A DNA stretch of 64,000 bases, taken from positions 124,001 to 188,000 of the forward strand of contig NZ_PHFJ01000010.1 of the NCBI RefSeq assembly GCF_003144535.1, given 5' to 3'. This document shows, in pieces, positions 1-9,307 of this stretch. Every line of letters begins with the position of its first letter. Position 1 is the stretch's first letter. A program made the translations under genes and the position numbers. Below the pieces are notes generated by a model that was not told where the DNA came from, did not search any database, and saw nothing but the letters and a program-made list of their open reading frames with translations. The stretch comes from Proteus penneri (GTDB lineage Bacteria; Pseudomonadota; Gammaproteobacteria; Enterobacterales; Enterobacteriaceae).

Positions 1-2
1 TC

Positions 3-3000
3 ACTAAGGATACCTATGATGATGGAAATAAGGAGTATAATGTTTATTCTATTGATAATGAAATGATATTTTCTAATATATCGGACTCAAATAAAGAAAA
101 TGCAGAAAACATTTATATTAATGTGAAATCTGAATTTGACATAGTTGGTAAAGAATCCATTAATAATGTTAATAACAAATTTATGTTGAGAGGAAAATTT
201 GCTTATTCTATCTCTCATGATCCTATTGATAATATAAAAACAACTGATTCTAAAAATGTTTCTCTTTCAGGCAGTTTAATTAATGGCGTAAATATAGAAT
301 CGAAAAATGAAAGGTTATCTTGTTATCTTTCTGCTTTTATTAATTGTGATGTTAATTATGGACATCTTGCTCCTGCATCTATTAAAGATATTTTTAAAGG
401 TTTGTTAAAAGATGGGGCTCTATTAGAGGATATTGTTTATACTTCTGGTAGTGTCGGTAAGTTAGAAACTTTGGCTTTTAATATAAAAACTAATTACAGT
501 TATTATTTGGGTTTTGATATTAATACAAATACAGTTTACTTCTTTATTTATGATAATAATAAAAATGCGGTAATTAAAGGCTCAGATATTAATAATGGAG
601 AAGATTATAACGTAGAACTGGCTTTTTTCACTAAACAGTCAAATGATTTATTAACTTATACATCGAAAAATGAAATAGCCTTTACACTTTCTAATGAGTT
701 AGGCGATGTATCGTTACAAAAATTTTTAAACATAGAAACGCCAAGATTTCTTTTTTCTGTTTCAGGTAAAACAAAGAGTGACTTGCTTCTGGGTGCATAT
801 GGGAAAATGATATCTTACCCATTGACTATTAGTGAGAGTGATTTAAATAAAGTTATCTATACTGATGATGAAATGATTGAAGATATTAAGATAACATTAT
901 CTTCTAATCCAGATAATAAAGTCACCTATTCTCTTGAACAATGGTCTAAAGCCAATACTTCTTTAAATGAAGGCAGTAATAGCTTCAATAGTAAAAATAA
1001 TGTACTTAAGCTTGATGTGCCGCTAAGTGAATTTAATGATGATGGTGAATTAATATTAACTACAAAAGTAATAGCGGTTAATAAGAAACAAAAAGTTATT
1101 TCTGAAATCTTATGTTCTTTCAAAGTTAGTGAATTGGAAAATATAAATGAAAGTGTTATTAGCTTAAAAACAAATCGAAAACATGCTCAATATATGTCAA
1201 TGACAGTAGCAAATAAACCTTTGTTAGTACGTTTAAATACGTTATTTGCACGCCAATTAGTCAAACGTGCGAATAAAGGAATTGATGCTATTTTAACATT
1301 AAGTTCTCAGAGGCTACCTGAACCTGCTTTGGATGAAGGTGCTGACGTACCGATGGATTTTAATGGTGCTAATGCCCTCTATTTTTGGGAACTGTTCTAT
1401 TACACTCCGATGATGTTAGCAAATGTGATGTTAGAAGGACAAAATTACGATGAAGCTAATCGTTGGCTACGTTATGTATTTAGTCCAATTGGTTATATTG
1501 ATAGTGATACTCATACTCATCGTGTTTGGAATTCGCAGCCATTGTTAGCAGATATAGCTTGGGATAATGACCAATTGGATTCAACCGATCCTGATGCTGT
1601 GGCACAAGCTGATCCAATGCACTATAAGCTGGCTACGTTTATGAAGTACCTCGATATTGTTATGGCAAGGGGAGACAGCGCTTATCGTCTACTTGAACGA
1701 GACTCTTTAAATGAAGCTAAAATGTGGTATGTGCAGGCGCTGAAGCTGTTAGGTGCTGAAACGGAATCAGTCAGTGACGCTATTTGGTCTGCACCAAAAC
1801 TAATTGATGCAGCATCAAAAACAACCTCAACACGCGTAATTCATGAAGTGTGTGACGATGGGGAGTTACCGCGTACTGCAAATACCTTAACTTCGGTTTT
1901 TTTACCGCAAATTAATGAAAAATTAGCGCAGTATCGAGATATATTAAAAGCTCGTTTATTTAATTTACGTCACAATTTATCGATTGATGGACAACCGTTG
2001 TCACTGCCAATTTATACGACACCAGCAGATCCTAAAGCACTGCAAAATGCTGCCGTGTATCAATCACAAGGTGGTGGTGGTTTGCCAAATGCAGTGATGC
2101 CAACACAGCGCTTCCCTGTTATTTTAAATAGCGCAAAATCCGTGGTCAATCAGCTAATGCAATTTGGTAGCTCACTTTTTAGCATTACAGAACGCCAAGA
2201 TGCACAAGCATTGTCTGAATTATTGATCACTCAAGGTAGCGAAATTATTCTGCAAAATATCAAATACCAGCAGAAAACGCTGGAAGAGTTTGAGCATAAT
2301 AAAAAAGCATTACAGGATTTACGTTCAGGTGCTGATAAACGCCTTACTTATTATAAAAAATTGTATAACCAGAATATTAGCACACGAGAACAACAAGCCA
2401 TGGATCTCTATTTGAGCTCTTCTGTGTTAAATACCGCAAGCCAAGGGCTCAATATGGCAGCAGCGGCTGCAGATCTTGTGCCAAATATTTATGGTATGGC
2501 TGTCGGGGGATCACGTTTTGGCGCTATTTTTAATGCAACATCAATTGTTCTGCAATTATCAAGTTCTGCCACCCGTATTTCCGCAGATAGATTAAGTCAA
2601 TCAGAGTCTTATCGTCGACGTTATGAAGAGTGGGGCTCATTATGTGACACCGCACAATCCGAATTAGATCAGTTTGATGCTCAACTTGCCGCATTAGAGG
2701 TTCGTCGACAAGCGGCGAAACTGCAGTTAGATAGTATGAAGTTACAACAACAGCAAACACAAGAGCACTTAACCTTCTTGCAAAATAAGTTTACCAATAA
2801 AGCCCTGTATAGCTGGTTACGCAGTAAATTAATGGCGATTTATAAACCTTTTTACGACTTAACTGTTTCTCGTTGTCGTATGGCAGAATTGGCTTATCAG
2901 TACGACTTAGGTGAAACACAAACCTTTATTCGTCCAAGGGCATGGCAAGGTAACTATTCTGGTTTGATGGCGGGTGAAAGCTTAATGCATAACCTGATCC

Positions 3001-3572
3001 AAATGGAAAACAGCTACTTTGAAAAAGATAACCGTGTATTGGAAATCACCAAGATTGTGTCGTTGGCCGATGTGTATCAAGGTTTAAGCAGCAATAAGTT
3101 TGGTTTTGAGCAAGTCGCTGATGTGATTAACAAATCGAAAACACAGCTTGGTACGGCTGAAAATGGTATTAGCTTAAAAGACGGACAGCTACAAGCCTCT
3201 ATTAAGCTCTCTGACTTAGCAATAGGAAAAGATTATCCTGCTGATTTAGGTAAATTGCGTCGCGTTAAACAAATTAGTGTGACATTACCTATGTTGACAG
3301 GTGCTTATCAGAATATTCGTGCAGTGCTGAATTATGGTGGTAGTGCAGTGAAACCTCGTGGCTGTAGTGCGATTGCGATTTCTCATGGCATGAATGACAG
3401 CGGTCAGTTCCAACTGAATTTTAATGATGATCGTTATCTACCATTTGAAGGTTTACCAGTGGATGATACCAGTACACTGACTTTAAGCTTCCCTGATGCA
3501 ACAGATAAGCAAAAAGAGATGTTACTGACATTAAACGACATCATTCTCCATATTAATTACACCATTCGTTAA
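3..3572 (+). CDS. Tc toxin A component (TcA; TcdA/TcaB-like), C-terminal part, 5' end outside window
   Basis: This is the C-terminal part of the large pore-forming subunit of a Tc toxin, which binds the target cell and injects the TcB-TcC payload. The frame is open to the first bases of the window, so the ATG at 63 is not the real start. From about 1180 on, the protein has the conserved TcA pattern, including the motif RYVFSPIGYI followed by WNSQPLLADIAW (about 1460-1560). The region around 2110-2930 is a long helical, coiled-coil-rich channel segment with a hydrophobic stretch (AAAADLVPNIYGMAVGG, about 2460-2510) fitting the membrane-inserting tip. The last 150 or so residues fit the TcB-binding domain. 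The first 1.1 kb is visibly more AT-rich than the rest and probably encodes receptor-binding and neuraminidase-like domains. The TcB gene follows after 55 bp. Whether TcA is one protein or split cannot be seen here. Confidence 0.9.
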   Translation, partial: TKDTYDDGNKEYNVYSIDNEMIFSNISDSNKENAENIYINVKSEFDIVGKESINNVNNKFMLRGKFAYSISHDPIDNIKTTDSKNVSLSGSLINGVNIESKNERLSCYLSAFINCDVNYGHLAPASIKDIFKGLLKDGALLEDIVYTSGSVGKLETLAFNIKTNYSYYLGFDINTNTVYFFIYDNNKNAVIKGSDINNGEDYNVELAFFTKQSNDLLTYTSKNEIAFTLSNELGDVSLQKFLNIETPRFLFSVSGKTKSDLLLGAYGKMISYPLTISESDLNKVIYTDDEMIEDIKITLSSNPDNKVTYSLEQWSKANTSLNEGSNSFNSKNNVLKLDVPLSEFNDDGELILTTKVIAVNKKQKVISEILCSFKVSELENINESVISLKTNRKHAQYMSMTVANKPLLVRLNTLFARQLVKRANKGIDAILTLSSQRLPEPALDEGADVPMDFNGANALYFWELFYYTPMMLANVMLEGQNYDEANRWLRYVFSPIGYIDSDTHTHRVWNSQPLLADIAWDNDQLDSTDPDAVAQADPMHYKLATFMKYLDIVMARGDSAYRLLERDSLNEAKMWYVQALKLLGAETESVSDAIWSAPKLIDAASKTTSTRVIHEVCDDGELPRTANTLTSVFLPQINEKLAQYRDILKARLFNLRHNLSIDGQPLSLPIYTTPADPKALQNAAVYQSQGGGGLPNAVMPTQRFPVILNSAKSVVNQLMQFGSSLFSITERQDAQALSELLITQGSEIILQNIKYQQKTLEEFEHNKKALQDLRSGADKRLTYYKKLYNQNISTREQQAMDLYLSSSVLNTASQGLNMAAAAADLVPNIYGMAVGGSRFGAIFNATSIVLQLSSSATRISADRLSQSESYRRRYEEWGSLCDTAQSELDQFDAQLAALEVRRQAAKLQLDSMKLQQQQTQEHLTFLQNKFTNKALYSWLRSKLMAIYKPFYDLTVSRCRMAELAYQYDLGETQTFIRPRAWQGNYSGLMAGESLMHNLIQMENSYFEKDNRVLEITKIVSLADVYQGLSSNKFGFEQVADVINKSKTQLGTAENGISLKDGQLQASIKLSDLAIGKDYPADLGKLRRVKQISVTLPMLTGAYQNIRAVLNYGGSAVKPRGCSAIAISHGMNDSGQFQLNFNDDRYLPFEGLPVDDTSTLTLSFPDATDKQKEMLLTLNDIILHINYTIR

Positions 3573-3627
3573 TTATCTAAATCTTAATTAATTACAGGCT
3601 CCGTAAGGAGCCTGTCAGGAGTTCTAC

Positions 3628-6600
3628 ATGCAAAATTCAGAGAACTTGGCCTTTGATGCTCCAAATTTACCGAAAGGCGGTGGTGCAGTCACAGGGTTAA
3701 CGGGCAATATGGGCGCAGTCGGCCCTGATGGTGCTGCCACTTTTAGCTTACCATTGCCTATTAGTAAAGGTCGTGGTTATGCCCCTTCTTTAAGCTTAAC
3801 CTATCAAAATCAAGCAGGTAACGGCGCATTTGGGTTTGGTTGGTCTGTCGGTGTGATGTCGATCCGTCGTCGTACTTCAAAAGGCGTACCGACTTATACA
3901 CAATTAGATGAGTTTGTGGGTGCTAATGGCGAAGTGATTGTGCCGATTATCAATAAGAACGGTGAAGTTGAAATTGCGCAACGGGATGAGTTATTTGGCG
4001 TAAAACTTGCTCATCACTATCAAGTTATCACTTATCGCTCGCGTGTTGAAAAAAGCTTTAGTCGTTTTGAGTTTTGGTCATTACATGAGGAGAATGCCCC
4101 TGCAAATATCCCTACTCAGTTTTGGGTGATGTTGAATGCAAATGGTGATGCTCATTTGTTCGGCTATGAAATAACGGCACAGATTGTGGATAGCCAAAAT
4201 CGCGCGCGCATTGCGCAATGGAACCTGAATGCGTCTGTTTCTGCAACAGGTGAACAAATTGAATATCATTATCGTGCTGAAGATGAACAGGGGTGTGATC
4301 AACAAGAAATTCAATCGCATGCGAATGCCAATACACAACGTTATTTAGAGAAAGTGTATTACGGTAATCCGGTGGGTGAACGTGTTTTTTCTTGTGTCAA
4401 ATCCGATAATACATTATCGAAAAACGCCCTGTTTGTGCTGGTGTTTGATTACGGTGAACGCAGTAGTGCGTTAGCGACTTATCCTCAATGGCAGAGCAAT
4501 TCAGCATGGGCATTACGTAAAGACTGTTTTTCTCTTTTTCATTACGGTTTTGAAGTACGCACTCGTCGTTTATGCCGCCAAGTGTTGATGTATCACCGTC
4601 TTGAAAGCTTGGAAAAACAGGCTGCATTAGCAGAAACTCCAGAGTTAGTTGCTCGATTAACACTGACTTATGCCGAGTCGGGATCGGGTTCAATTTTAGT
4701 TTCGGCGCAACAATCTGCGTTTAACGATAATAAAGATGCTCAGTCGTTAGTCACATTGCCCCCTGTGAAATTTGATTGGCAAATGCTAGGTGCGACTAAA
4801 CAAGCACAATGGCAATCATTGGATGAACTGGCTTCTTTTACACCACAACAGCCTTATCAATATGTCGATTTATTGGGTGAAGGGCTTGCAGGTGTGTTGT
4901 ATCAAGACAGTGGCGCTTGGTGGTATCGCGCCCCCATCAGAAAAGAAGATAAGCAAAACCCAAATGCGGTCACTTGGGACAAAGCGAAAAAACTCCCCAT
5001 TATTCCATCATTACGAAACTCAGCCATGCTGACGGATGTAACAGGTAATGGAAAACTGGATTGGTTAGTGACACAAGGTCATGCCAATGGTTATTACACT
5101 CAGGATGAAACGAAAGCAGAAAGTTGGCTGAATTTTGTGCCACTTGATGCATTACCTGTGGAATATTTTCATCCTAGAGCGGAAATGACTTCATTAACAG
5201 GCAGTGGTTTTGCTGATCTCGCCTTAATTGGTCCTCGTAGTATTCGTCTTTATGCTGGCTCTGCTCAAGGTTGGAAAAAAAGCAAAGAGGTGATGCAGGC
5301 TGAAGGCGTAACGTTACCCATTAAAAACGTCAATCGTCGTACCTTAGTGGCATTTAGTGATGTGTTGGGTTCAGGTCAGCAACATTTAATTAAAGTGGAT
5401 TACCAAGGTCTGACATGTTGGGTTCATTTAGGTGAGGGGAAATTCAGTTTACCCATCACTATTCCTGGATTTTCTGCCGATCGCCTTAAATTCAACCCTA
5501 ATCAACTCTATTTAGCGGATCTCGATGGTAGTGGTACCACTGATATTATTTACGCTCAATCGACCCATTTAGAAGTGTATTTTAACCAAAGTGGGAAACA
5601 ATTTGTGCGTGGTGATGATATCGCATTACCTAAAGGGATACGTTTTGATAGCCATTGCCAATTACAAGTTGCTGATGTGCAAGGTTTAGGAATTGCCAGT
5701 ATTTTACTGACAAAATCGTATCCAACACCACAACATTGGGTGCTTTCTTTACAAAATCAAAAACCGTGGTTATTAACATCGATTAATAACAATATGGGTT
5801 TGATTCAAACTCTGCACTACCGTAGTTCAGCGCAATATTGGCTGGATGAGAAATTGGCTCGTCAACAACAAAATAAAAAGAAAGCGGTTAGCCATTTACC
5901 TTTTGCACTGCATACGCTGTGGAAAATTGAAACTATTGATGAAATTACGCAAAGCCGTTTAACACAAACTTACCACTATCGTCATGGTGTCTGGGATGGT
6001 ATAGAAAAAGAGTTTCGTGGTTTTGGTTGTGTTGAAATGACCAATGCAGAGTCATTTAAAAGTGAAGAAGATCTGGCAGACAAAACGCCAAGTGCGTTAA
6101 CTCGACAATGGTTTTTAACAGGAAAATCCGTCGTTGATACCCAAATGCCTGATGAGTTTTGGCAAGGCGACGATGCTGCATTTGCACTGTTTTCTCCTCG
6201 ATTTACACAAGGTGAAGGCAGCTCAGAAAAAGCCTGTGATGATGCTATTTATCAGGAACATGCCTATTGGTTTGAGCGTGGGTTACAAGGTCAGTTACGC
6301 AGAAAAGAAATCTATGGGTTAGATAACGCAGTGGTTGCTGATGTGCCTTATGCTGTCACTGAACAACGACCACAAGTGCGTTTAATTGAAGCGCAAGGGC
6401 GCTCGCCAGTCGTGATGCCGTCTACCGTGGAAAGTCGAGCCTATCATTATGAGCGTATTGCTTCTGATCCTGTTTGTCATCAACAGATCACCTTAGAGCA
6501 AGACGACTATGGTTTTGTTTCTAAAGCCGTTTCGATTAACTATCCAAGACGCGCTAAGGGGGCGAAAAATCCTTATCAGCATTACGAAAGCCTGCCAGAA

Positions 6601-7960
6601 ACGTTATGGGCATCAAGTTATGACGAACAACAACAGACACTATGTTTGAGTTTATCGCGTCAAACTTGCCATCATCTTGTTCATCCTGAAAAACAGGTTT
6701 ATCAGCTCGCGATTACTAATGCGAGTCGTCAAGACATTTGGACATTGGGAGCAGAAAAACAGCCGAAAGAAGGATTAAGTGTCGAAGCTTTATTAGCAGC
6801 CAATAATTTGCTGACACAAAAAGCAGGATCAGTCTTTGTAGGGCAACAGCAGCTTGCTTATATGGATGCTGAAGGTAAAGCGACATTATCAGAACCTGAT
6901 TTCCCTGTGCGTTTGGCCTATAGCGAAACGGCGGAATTAGATGAAGAAACAGCAAACGCTATTTCACATCCTTATCCAAATTTAAAACTGGATAACATTA
7001 TGAAAAATGCAGGTTATCAGCAAAAAGCGTATTTATTTGCTGATGAGTCAGAAAAAAGGCAAAACGCTGTGGGTGAAACCATTGTTAGGTATTATCCAAT
7101 ATGGTTCATTAGTGCAATTTTATAAGCCTCTGATTTATAAGAAATCTGCATTGTCCTGTGAATATAACTTACTATGGGATAAGCAATTTTGTGCACTCAT
7201 AGGCAAAGAATCACCCTTAAATACACAAGATTTCCATCTTACTTACGATTGGCGCTTTTTATCACCTAACACAATAACTGATGAAAATAAAAACCTTCAT
7301 CAAGTGACTTTTGATGGCTTTGGTCGTGTGACGACGACGCGTTTTTCAGGAACGGAAGACGGCAAACAAAGCGGTTATAGCGATAAAGCGTTTACTATGC
7401 CGACAACCATCGATGGGGCTTTAGCATTAACCTCGCCACTGCCGATTGCAACGGGTTTTGTGTATGTGACAGATAGCTGGATGTCAACATCAGCAAAATT
7501 ACCGCCTCATGCATTGCAAATCATGACAGACCGTTATGACAGTGACTCACTGCAGCAAATTCGCCAGCAAATTGCTTTTAGTGATGGTTTTGGTCGCTTA
7601 CTGCAAACCTCTATCAGAGTAGAAGCCGGTGAAGCCTTTTTACGTAGCGATAATGCCACACTGAGGGTTGATAAAAATCAGAGAGCGCAACAAAAGAGCA
7701 CCACGATTCGTTGGGCTATTTCAGGCGAAACAGAATATGACAACAAAGGGAATGTAAAGCGAGTTTATCAACCTTACTTTCTTAATGACTGGCGTTATCT
7801 TGCTGATAGTTCAGCTCAGCAAAATCGTTTTGCTGATACTCACTACTATGACGCATTGGGGCGTTTATATCGGGTTATTACTGCCAAAGGTTATCAGCGT
7901 AATACCCTTGTGACACCTTGGTTTATTGTGCAGGAAGATGAAAATGACACTTTAACATAA
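3628..7960 (+). CDS. Tc toxin B component (TcB; TcaC/TcdB-like), interrupted by one frameshift
   Basis: TcB forms with TcC the cocoon that holds the cytotoxic tail and docks on TcA. The N-terminal 300 or so residues are an SpvB-type domain (start GGGAVTGLTGNMGAVGPDGA). FG-GAP/VCBS-like repeats follow (DVTGNGKLDWLV, DLDGSGTTDIIY), then the TcB middle domains. The first frame (3628-7125) ends at a stop, and the family sequence continues in the +1 frame to 7960 (TYDWRFLSPNTITD, TDRYDSD, YQPYFLNDWRYLADSS, TPWFIVQEDENDT). Joined, the product is about 1443 residues, the usual TcB length. The crossover lies in or near the A6 run at 7052-7057: with five A's the frame reads straight through into LWVKPLL. 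It may be a sequencing error, a true inactivating mutation or a recoding/slippage site. The ATG at 7007 is not an independent start. The lysis cassette follows 62 bp downstream. Confidence 0.9.
7052..7057 (+). other. A6 homopolymer at the TcB frame change
   Basis: Six A's (codons GAA AAA AGG in the first frame) lie just before the point where TcB similarity moves to the +1 frame. Removing one A restores one open frame across 3628-7960. The tract does not sit in the phase needed for a classical -1 A AAA AAG slip, and the shift required is +1 (or -2). Confidence 0.7.
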
Positions 7961-7971
7961 GGTGATGAAAT

Positions 7972-8003
7972 GCGGGTTATTGACTCTTCTCTCTCTAACC
8001 CGC
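7972..8003 (+). other. Hairpin between TcB and lysis cassette
   Basis: Perfect 8-bp arms GCGGGTTA and TAACCCGC flank a 16-nt pyrimidine-rich loop. No T-run follows, so it is more likely an mRNA processing or attenuation element than a full terminator. Confidence 0.5.
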
Positions 8004-8022
8004 TTAACGTAGGAATTTTATT

Positions 8023-8340
8023 ATGCTGGTCGCAATCCCATCTGAAAGTGATGCACTCGCTTGGATGATTATCGGTGGATTTTCAGCCTGGGGAGGTATC
8101 GTGAGGTATTTAATGGAAATAAAACAGAAACAAATAAAGTGGTCTTGGTGTGGAATTACAAGCCAAGTGGTTATCTCAGTTTTTACTGGACTATTGGGGG
8201 GCTTGTTAAGTTTTGAAAGTGGTGCAAGTCGTTATATGTCTTACATGATTGCAGGACTTTTTGGCTCAATGGGGGGTACAACACTGATTTGGTTGTGGCA
8301 CCGTATTTTTGGTGTGAACAACCTTAAGGAGCCGAAATGA
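8023..8340 (+). CDS. LydA/phage holin-family membrane protein (Tc lysis cassette)
   Basis: This 105-residue protein has three hydrophobic segments (about residues 12-29, 44-64 and 70-92) and a short charged C-terminus, matching the phage holin group related to P1 LydA. Holins form holes in the inner membrane, letting endolysin reach the wall and setting lysis timing. It sits between TcB and TcC and overlaps the endolysin gene start by 4 bases (ATGA), so the two are translationally coupled. The order holin-endolysin-Rz-Rz1 is that of a phage lysis module, but no other phage genes are nearby. In Yersinia Tc islands an equivalent cassette lies between tcaC and tccC and is used for toxin release, which I infer as the role here. 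Confidence 0.82.
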   Translation: MLVAIPSESDALAWMIIGGFSAWGGIVRYLMEIKQKQIKWSWCGITSQVVISVFTGLLGGLLSFESGASRYMSYMIAGLFGSMGGTTLIWLWHRIFGVNNLKEPK

Positions 8341-8726
8341 ATACTTATACATTGAGTCAACGAAGCCAAAATAACCTAAAGGATGTACATCAAGATCTTG
8401 TCCGCGTTGTCCATTTGGCACTGACATTGAGTAAATATGATTTTGTGGTGATTGAAGGCGTTCGTTCATTAGAACGTCAAAAAGCACTCATAAAAGAGGG
8501 CAAAAGCAAAACACTGAATAGTCGCCATTTAACGGGCCATGCAGTTGATATTGTGCCATTAGTAAATGGTGCGATCCCTTGGCAAGATTGGTCTGCATTT
8601 GAATCAGTATCAAAAGCCATGAAACAAGCATCTTCCCAATTAGGTGTTTCAATTAATTGGGGGGGAAATTGGGTTTCATTTCGCGATGGGCCCCATTACG
8701 AATTATGCCGTGAGGCATACCCATGA
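8337..8726 (+). CDS. M15-family peptidoglycan peptidase (endolysin) of the Tc lysis cassette
   Basis: This 129-residue protein matches phage L-alanyl-D-glutamate/D-Ala-D-Ala peptidases of the M15 (VanY-like) group. The zinc site is visible: SRHLTGHAVDIV carries the H-x6-D pair and DGPHYEL supplies the final zinc ligand. EGVRSLERQKAL is the usual conserved helix upstream. It has no signal peptide, so it should need the preceding holin to reach the periplasm. It overlaps the holin gene by 4 bases and the spanin gene by 4 bases. Its job is to cut peptide cross-bridges of the murein in cells that release the Tc toxin. Confidence 0.9.
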   Translation: MNTYTLSQRSQNNLKDVHQDLVRVVHLALTLSKYDFVVIEGVRSLERQKALIKEGKSKTLNSRHLTGHAVDIVPLVNGAIPWQDWSAFESVSKAMKQASSQLGVSINWGGNWVSFRDGPHYELCREAYP

Positions 8727-9079
8727 ATATAAGCACTTTTTTACGTTTGGGGGTTAAGGGTGGGGGAGCGCTCATTGTCGTCGTTACATTGCTAGTTATT
8801 CGTTATCAACATAACCAAATAAGTCGACTTTCTGAGCAAAATAGTCAGCTTGAATATCAACAAAGCACGTTGCAATCACAATTAGTGCAATGGCATCAAC
8901 AAGCCGAAAAAATGTCAGAAACATTAACGCGTCAACAAAAGGAGCAACACTATTTAGAGGAAGAAAATCATGCGATACGCCAAGAGTTACGGCAAATTTT
9001 GGCTCAAGCGCCTTGTGCTAATGAGTCTGTGCCTGACGCTGTTATCCAGTTGCAGCAAAACACCCTTAACCGTCGTTAA
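8723..9079 (+). CDS. Rz-like inner-membrane spanin (i-spanin)
   Basis: This 118-residue protein has one N-terminal membrane anchor (GGALIVVVTLLVIRY, about residues 13-28) followed by a long Gln/Glu-rich coiled coil (about 30-95). This is the standard architecture of Rz, the inner-membrane half of the spanin bridge that fuses the inner and outer membranes in the last step of lysis. It starts inside the endolysin gene (ATGA overlap). Its 3' third overlaps, in another frame, the Rz1-like lipoprotein gene, the classical nested Rz/Rz1 layout. Sequence of this family is poorly conserved, so the call rests on architecture and position. Confidence 0.82.
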   Translation: MNISTFLRLGVKGGGALIVVVTLLVIRYQHNQISRLSEQNSQLEYQQSTLQSQLVQWHQQAEKMSETLTRQQKEQHYLEEENHAIRQELRQILAQAPCANESVPDAVIQLQQNTLNRR

Positions 9080-9251
9080 AGCGCCAGATAAATTTGTACC
9101 AACACACTTATTACAACCATGTTCCGCGCCGTTTTTTAATGTGCAAGTGTGGGGGGATTATCCTGATTATGTGGCGCGTTTAATGTTGGTATTAGAGAAA
9201 TGTAATACCGATAAAAAAGCGGTGGCAGAAATATTGGCAACAAAAAGTTAG
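8970..9251 (+). CDS. Rz1-like outer-membrane lipoprotein spanin (o-spanin)
   Basis: This 93-residue protein has a basic N-terminus, a hydrophobic stretch and a lipobox (LLSSC, Cys at about residue 27), so it is predicted to be an outer-membrane lipoprotein. It starts inside the Rz-like gene in the +1 frame and runs past its end, as Rz1 genes often do. I chose the ATG at 8970 because AGAGGAAG lies at a good distance upstream; an internal ATG at 9021 would leave a signal peptide without its basic part. With the Rz-like protein it should span the periplasm and disrupt the outer membrane. It is longer than lambda Rz1, and its mature part is not especially proline-rich. Confidence 0.8.
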   Translation: MRYAKSYGKFWLKRLVLMSLCLTLLSSCSKTPLTVVKAPDKFVPTHLLQPCSAPFFNVQVWGDYPDYVARLMLVLEKCNTDKKAVAEILATKS

Positions 9252-9307
9252 CTCGGTACCAATGCGCTAGATAATAAAAAATATACAAACTAAGGAATTA
9301 TAGAAAT

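Noticed and set aside
7052..7058. Classical -1 ribosomal slippery heptamer A AAA AAG
   Set aside because: The heptamer is not in the required codon phase, and the needed shift is +1 or -2, not -1.
7007..7960. Independent 317-residue gene starting at the ATG 7007
   Set aside because: The first 30 or so codons overlap TcB in another frame without family similarity, and the remainder is the normal C-terminal part of TcB. It is better explained as a frameshifted continuation.
8023..9251. Prophage
   Set aside because: Only lysis genes are present; no capsid, tail, replication, integrase or att-like repeats. The cassette sits inside the Tc locus.
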